This document shows, one piece after another, positions 59,801 through 64,000 of a DNA stretch of 64,000 nucleotides. The translations under genes and the position numbers were made by a program. The number at the start of each line of letters is the position of its first letter. Within the stretch, counting starts at the first letter, position 1. Location: positions 11,470,001-11,534,000 of the forward strand of contig OZ176054.1 of assembly GCA_964247055.1 (NCBI GenBank), in the 5' to 3' direction. This DNA is from Paragordius varius (Eukaryota; Nematomorpha). A model generated the notes under the pieces. It did not search any database and was not told the DNA's origin. It was given only the letters and a program-made list of their open reading frames with translations.

Positions 59801-61311
59801 GACTATTGTTTTGGGCTGCAAAATTATGATTATGATATATAAATTGGTAACACAATCTATTATGTCTTTTAGTTTAATATTTTAATTTTTATTATATTTA
59901 GTTTTTCCTAGTTAGTGATAGTTAGTTTCAATAATTATACGTATTTTTTTGTCTCCTTGTTAAAAATTATAGATATGATTTATGTTTTACGGGACCCAAA
60001 AAAACTAAAATTTACGTATAGACCTTGGACTGAGAATAACAATGAAATTTGTCCAATTTTAGGGTTTGTGATAAAAAACTGAGTGTTTCAAAAATAAATT
60101 AACTTTAATTAATATTTCTCGCATTTATTAGCATAAATTTGTTCCTATAAACAGGTTTAAGGCTTTAAAGCTATTGTTGACTTCCCTATAGAAGAATCCT
60201 TTGGTAAGAAAGGTCAAAATTGGTCAATACTATAATCCTATACACTGTGTGCCAAATTAAAATTAATAAATAGCGTTTCTATCTAAGCAATTTATAGAGA
60301 AACTTCCCAGCTTATATTCGAAAAAAATTGGATGTTATGTTGCATAAAAAGAAAATGACCAATATACTGATTTTAACGAGTGAATTTTTTAAAGAATTTA
60401 CTTTGCATATTAATAGCTACTACAAAGCTCCAATATATATCAATTATCAGCATTTAAGAAGTGAAGCATTTACAATTCAAAAATTAGAATCAATTTTTAA
60501 AAAACCTAACTAATCTTATTTTAATATACGATGTTAATTAATTAATATGTTTTTACATCCAATGATAATGTATAGTCCGTATTTCATAACTGAATCTATC
60601 CCGAGTAAATTGGGTGGGACATTGAGTATCCCATTGTGAACTTCATTAAGATAATCGATAGCATATTTAAATATGAATGGAACTTGAACGTTTAAAATCT
60701 AATATACAGTAAAAATTGCAATTTTACGGACAAAACGTGAAAACTAAAGACAAATATTTCAAAAATAACATTAATATTTAAACATTGTTATTTCTTACAT
60801 AAAGTATACGATTACAAATGTAAATTATATAATGAGTATAATACCAATTAACACATCTAATTTTGATTTTACAATACAAAACGTTATTTTATATAGGTGA
60901 AAAAATATAGTTGTAAAAATATTTTGATTCTTTTTCTCCGCATTTTAATTAGAAATAATAATAAATGTTAAAACTTTAGAGGCTAAAAGAAGAGATAGGG
61001 CGGCAACTACACGAGTTTTGGTCGCTAAAGAATCTTTTGGCCAAACGAAAGCCATCATACTTTTCACAATTTCCCATCCGGATATTTGGGGATTATGAGA
61101 TAAAGTTGGAGTTAATATATTGTTACTGTTTTTTAAGGATTTAGCATTTTCATCAGGATTAGAATTAGTTTGTGCATTGTTAAATTGCGATGAAGAAATA
61201 TATTTAACCTAAATATAAATTTTTAAGAGTAACCTGACGAAAGTTAGTATATACCAACCGATTACGTATAATAATCGATCTTGCAAACTGCAAAGATTTG
61301 ATTGTATTCAT
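51781..61311 (-). CDS. ABCB7: Mitochondrial half ABC transporter ABCB7/Atm1 (15 exons, 742 aa)
   Basis: Exons (5' to 3' on the minus strand): 61311-61234, 61208-60975, 60698-60557, 59323-59137, 58965-58884, 58572-58484, 57318-57231, 56843-56669, 56080-55923, 55257-55038, 54868-54739, 54302-54131, 53681-53577, 52589-52363, 51922-51781. They total 743 codons with all phases matching; human ABCB7 is about 752 aa. The N-terminus ([18 protein letters not shown]) is a mitochondrial presequence. Membrane-domain signatures match ABCB7 closely: [65 protein letters not shown]. The nucleotide-binding domain has Walker A GGSGCGKST (about 480-488), VVPQ, signature LSGGEKQR (about 585), Walker B IFLFDE and the AHR H-loop. 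It exports a glutathione/sulfur species from the matrix for cytosolic Fe-S assembly. ABCB6 was considered, but the membrane domain decides for ABCB7. Intron 1 is 25 nt; others are 169-1233 nt and carry repeats. Confidence 0.95.
55530..55860. repeat. Minisatellite remnants in an ABCB7 intron
   Basis: Diverged ~65-70-bp units recur at about 55530-55595 and 55770-55860. Shared words are 'attaacca', 'gataatg', 'atcaaccatacc' and 'aacaatcaaattat'. They flank the perfect hairpin at 55591-55745. Confidence 0.6.
55591..55745. repeat. Perfect 60-bp inverted repeat with 35-bp spacer
   Basis: By direct base-by-base reading, 55591-55650 is the exact reverse complement of 55686-55745 (60 of 60). The hairpin sits in ABCB7 intron 9 (55258-55922). 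Perfect identity in a fast-decaying AT-rich intron implies a recent event, active gene conversion, or selection. Confidence 0.9.
56846..56896. repeat. (TA)n microsatellite in an ABCB7 intron
   Basis: A run of TA dinucleotides with one TG interruption, directly left of the MITE at 56893. Confidence 0.9.
56893..57181 (-). mobile_element. MITE with 20-bp subterminal repeats, copy 1
   Basis: The element lies in ABCB7 intron 7. The outer ends carry tandem 20-bp words 'ggtgaatttgaattgttcaa' (right side, from 57114) and their reverse complement (left side, from 56901). The terminal ~15 bp are inverted ('tttacaattc' with 'gtgtaaat'). The interior contains the reverse of 'gccataaaaatatattt' and 'gatgagttatatta', as in copy 2. 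It is non-coding. Confidence 0.75.
59353..59699 (+). mobile_element. MITE with 20-bp subterminal repeats, copy 2
   Basis: The element lies in ABCB7 intron 3, only ~30 bp upstream (in transcript sense) of the acceptor at 59324. Inverted ends 'atataccatttaca' and 'tgtaaatggtatat' enclose two to three 20-bp words on the left (59372-59434) and four on the right (59606-59690). The orientation is opposite to copy 1. Confidence 0.8.
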
Positions 61312-61406
61312 GGTTAGTATTTTGCAATCCTTTGATTTTACAATGCTGCATGTGAAAAATATTTTGAGAGTTTTTCATACATGCATCGGATCAGTGAAGA
61401 GTGCAC
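61312..61406. promoter_or_regulatory. 95-bp divergent promoter between ABCB7 and SEC13
   Basis: ABCB7 starts at 61311 (minus) and SEC13 at 61407 (plus). The interval must contain both transcription starts. No clear core motif was recognised. Confidence 0.65.
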
Positions 61407-63397
61407 ATGGTATCATTTGATAAATTTTAAAATTAATTTTTGTCCCAATTTATATCTTTTGTTTTCATTCATAGCTTACCTTAACAAACACAATTGATAC
61501 GACTCATGACGATATTATAGTAAATTAGTTTTTTTGACTAAATTTTAGCATGATGCTCAAGGAAATTTATATGGAACGCTTTTAGCCACTTGTTCTTCAG
61601 ATTCTACCATTAAAATCTATGAATTATCTGGCGAGGCCCAAAAATATAAGGCTACTCTCACAGGGTAAATATTAATTTGCTAAAAAATACAAAATTTTTT
61701 ATCTAATAATAAACCATTTTGTCCCTTTGATTATTTTAAATATAACCTATTCATTGACTTATAATTCATTTTTATTTCTATATTTTTATCTTTTCTATGT
61801 GTAATTATCTTTCTTTATTGCAGACATAATGGACCAGTTTGGCAAGTCACATGGGCACATCCAATATTTGGTAATATTTTAGCTTCCTGTTCCTACGATA
61901 AAAGAGTCATAATTTGGCAAAATGTGGATGAGAATTGGATTGCTATGCATGAACACACTTATCATGGTTCATCTGGTAAACATATAATTGTTAAAATTTG
62001 ATTAAGCGCATACATTTAGGGTTAGATTTGACAGGTTGCATCTAAAAATATTTGAAAAAATTTGTATTACCTAATATAAAAATGGTTTCAAAAATATCAA
62101 AACATAAAAATAATCGGGAAATTGAGTAAACGCTATTTAAGCCAATATTAGTGGTTAATTTTTTTTATATAATTTTAACATATATTTGTGTTTTTATTTG
62201 TCTAACCCATATCCGATAAGGGAATTCACGTTTTTTTACCGATAAAAAACCAAAATACATTAAGTTATATGCTTCTTGATTTAATATTTGCACAAAATTT
62301 TGGATGCTATATGTAATTTTTTTAATTAACTTTGAACAAGGACTGGGAGTCGGCCTGCTTTGTGTAATTTTTATTAGTTTTCGGAATAATACAGTTTTTA
62401 TCGGAATCGCGGTTATTTTAATAATATCCTTTTTATATATTTAGTACAATAATAACCTTATTTTAGTTTTCTACTTTATTTGAGTCATAAGTTATTTAGA
62501 TTTTTATAATTAGCCAAAATTAACCATCATTTCAAAAAAATCAAGGGGATCGAAACCAAATTTTGTCTATATAATCTTTGCAACTTTAACAAGACAAAAA
62601 ATCCATTTTGGAATTCTTTTTTACACAAAAAAATATCTTACTATTATAAAATTTTAATCATTTTTTTCATTTTTAGTTAATTCCATCAGTTGGGCCCCTT
62701 ACACTGCCGGTTTAAAATTGGCTTGTGCCAGTTCTGATGGCTCTATATCAATCATAAGTTGTCAACCAAACAAAATCACTGTTGATGATGGCGATAATGA
62801 GAATATTAATCCCACAAAAGATAGCAAGTGGACTCAACAAATCATTGAAAATGCTCATGAAGTATAAATGAATTAAAGAAATTAAAATCTAAAATATGTT
62901 TTAATCAAATACTTGATTTTTAGCGTAGTTATATTTTTTTAAAAAACGGTTATACGCTTAAAATGTTAATTTTTTGATAAAATTACGAAGTAGAAAACAA
63001 TGTTTAAAGTAATCTCGCCCTCTTTTCGTTGCTTACAATTGTATTATATGATTATGGAAATATGTTAACCTATAAATATATCACGATTAAAAAATTTGAT
63101 TGTATTAATAAAAATACACATTTTTATTATTAATTAACCTTTTTCAATAAATATAACTTAAAATTTTTTTTTTGGAGCTTTCCTATGATTATTCACTGTC
63201 CAAATTAATTATACAATTTAAACATTAATATTTTATGTTAAGTTAGGCGTAAATGCTGTGTGTTGGTCACCCTTAATATTTTCCGATAAATTATTTAAAC
63301 CGACGTTGGGGAATTCAGACGCCACCCAAACTGATGTTGAAATACCAACCCTTCTTTTAGTTAGTGGAGGATGTGATAATTACGTTAAAATTTGGAG
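61407..63397 (+). CDS. SEC13: SEC13 WD40 protein, 5' two-thirds (6 exons; continues past window)
   Basis: Exons: 61407-61409 (ATG only), 61475-61519, 61549-61664, 61824-61975, 62677-62861, 63243-63397; the introns are 65, 29, 159, 701 and 381 nt. The product opens MLTLTNTIDTTHDDIIHDAQ, aligning without gaps to human MVSVINTVDTSHEDMIHDAQ. It continues with LLATCSSDSTIKIYEL, HNGPVWQVTWAHPIFGNILA, SCSYDKRVIIW, SVNSISWAPY and LVSGGCDNYVKIW. That is about four of the six WD40 blades (218 of ~320 residues). SEC13 forms the COPII outer coat with SEC31 and is also a Y-complex nucleoporin and GATOR2 member. The start exon holding only ATG is supported by the alignment but not by other signals. The remaining blades were not found before the window ends. 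Confidence 0.9.
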
Positions 63398-63774
63398 GTA
63401 TTATAAAAAAATAATTTTCAGGAATTTTAGATATTGCTATATAATATCTCTATAAATCTTTAAATTATGAAAAGGATGAAAATATTTTGTTTCCCATATA
63501 TGTAGGATATATACATATAAAATGTATAATTAAGGACAATAATTGTATTAACCAATTTCTTTATATTTAATAGTGCTTAAGTATTTTTATATATAACTAT
63601 AATATTAAAATTTAGGAATTCCATACGTGATTGAGAATACTAGAATTAATTTCGCAAACGTAGTGGATTGATTGATAAAAAAGGAAAGAAGGTTCGATAA
63701 AATTATTTCAAAAAAGGGGGATTAGAATTGTTGAATTATTATAAAAGAAGGTGCCATATATAAGACAGGTCTAA

Positions 63775-64000
63775 TTAATCGTCTTTATTTAATGACGCCT
63801 TATGTTTTTGAATTTCAATGGCTTCTCTTATCATTCTTTTGTGCTGATTTTCAATATTAGTTATGACTTCAATTTTATGTATTGCAAGATTATTTGTGCA
63901 AATATGTTCGGACAGGCCCGAGGTGAATTTGCCTTTCCTGATATACTGCTCATGTTCTTTTACTCTGGTGGCTATGGCTCTTTCAGATTCTCCAATTTAC
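63775..64000 (-). mobile_element. Penelope-like retroelement, C-terminal GIY-YIG endonuclease fragment
   Basis: The minus strand reads IGESERAIATRVKEHEQYIR, then SGLSEHICTNN…HKIEVITNIENQ, then REAIEIQKHKASLNKDD and a stop at 63775. This is the EH-bearing C-terminal part of the GIY-YIG domain that follows reverse transcriptase in Penelope-like elements. The rest lies beyond the window. It probably sits in a SEC13 intron, opposite to the gene. Confidence 0.8.

Noticed and set aside
61310-61312. Alternative SEC13 start (ATG overlapping the ABCB7 start)
   Set aside because: It is also followed by GT, but it lies within the antiparallel ABCB7 start codon. The ATG at 61407 leaves a simpler intron and leader; it is not excluded without RNA data.
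63422-63470. Possible seventh SEC13 exon after a 24-nt intron
   Set aside because: The translation does not resemble the next WD40 blade and stops quickly.
1-64000. CRISPR arrays, bacterial operons, tRNA or rRNA genes
   Set aside because: No regular spacer arrays, no prokaryotic gene organisation, and no convincing tRNA or rRNA structure was seen by eye.

Overview
The window is strongly AT-rich, nuclear, intron-containing animal DNA. The evidence is conserved metazoan genes with GT-AG introns (HEATR5, mitochondrial thioredoxin, ABCB7, SEC13, a periphilin-like gene) plus hAT, Penelope-like, Ty3/Gypsy and foldback/MITE elements. The taxon cannot be fixed from the sequence. Introns of only 23-29 nt, sub-100-bp divergent promoters and low GC would suit a reduced or parasitic animal, such as a myxozoan or a mesozoan, but that is inference.

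The left half (1-29.5 kb) is repeat territory. Three copies of a duplicated unit each carry a broken seven-transmembrane receptor-like gene (6300-7378, 20763-21839, 27625-28711). Units 1 and 2 also carry a block of degenerate ~150-bp satellite (3.8-5.7 and 22.5-24.5 kb). Unit 1 has been torn apart by insertions: a hAT transposon nested in a larger ~3.7-kb insert, and a 2.7-kb element with ~0.9-kb inverted arms. The other copies serve as empty sites. A second hAT copy (61-2484), a 1-kb foldback element and a Ty3/Gypsy fossil (about 16.25-18.35 kb) complete this side.

The right half is genic. A 20-exon gene (30545-39543, 1044 codons) encodes an N-terminal RRM, a long low-complexity SR/RG region and a C-terminal helical domain that matches periphilin, a subunit of the HUSH silencing complex. 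Repeats follow (40-43.7 kb), including an inverted-repeat element that carries a textbook type I hammerhead ribozyme on each strand. Then come an intronless 2193-codon HEATR5 gene (minus), TXN2-type thioredoxin (plus, 68 bp away, divergent), ABCB7 (minus, 15 exons, 742 aa) and SEC13 (plus, 95 bp away, divergent, running off the window). A Penelope-like GIY-YIG end lies on the minus strand at the right edge.

Functionally, TXN2 and ABCB7 are mitochondrial (redox; export of a sulfur compound for cytosolic Fe-S assembly). HEATR5 and SEC13 act in membrane traffic (AP-1 endosome/Golgi; COPII and nuclear pore). No operon-like logic links them beyond the shared divergent promoters. All exon models were built by hand from splice signals, reading phase and remembered family sequence; phases close exactly in every complete model.
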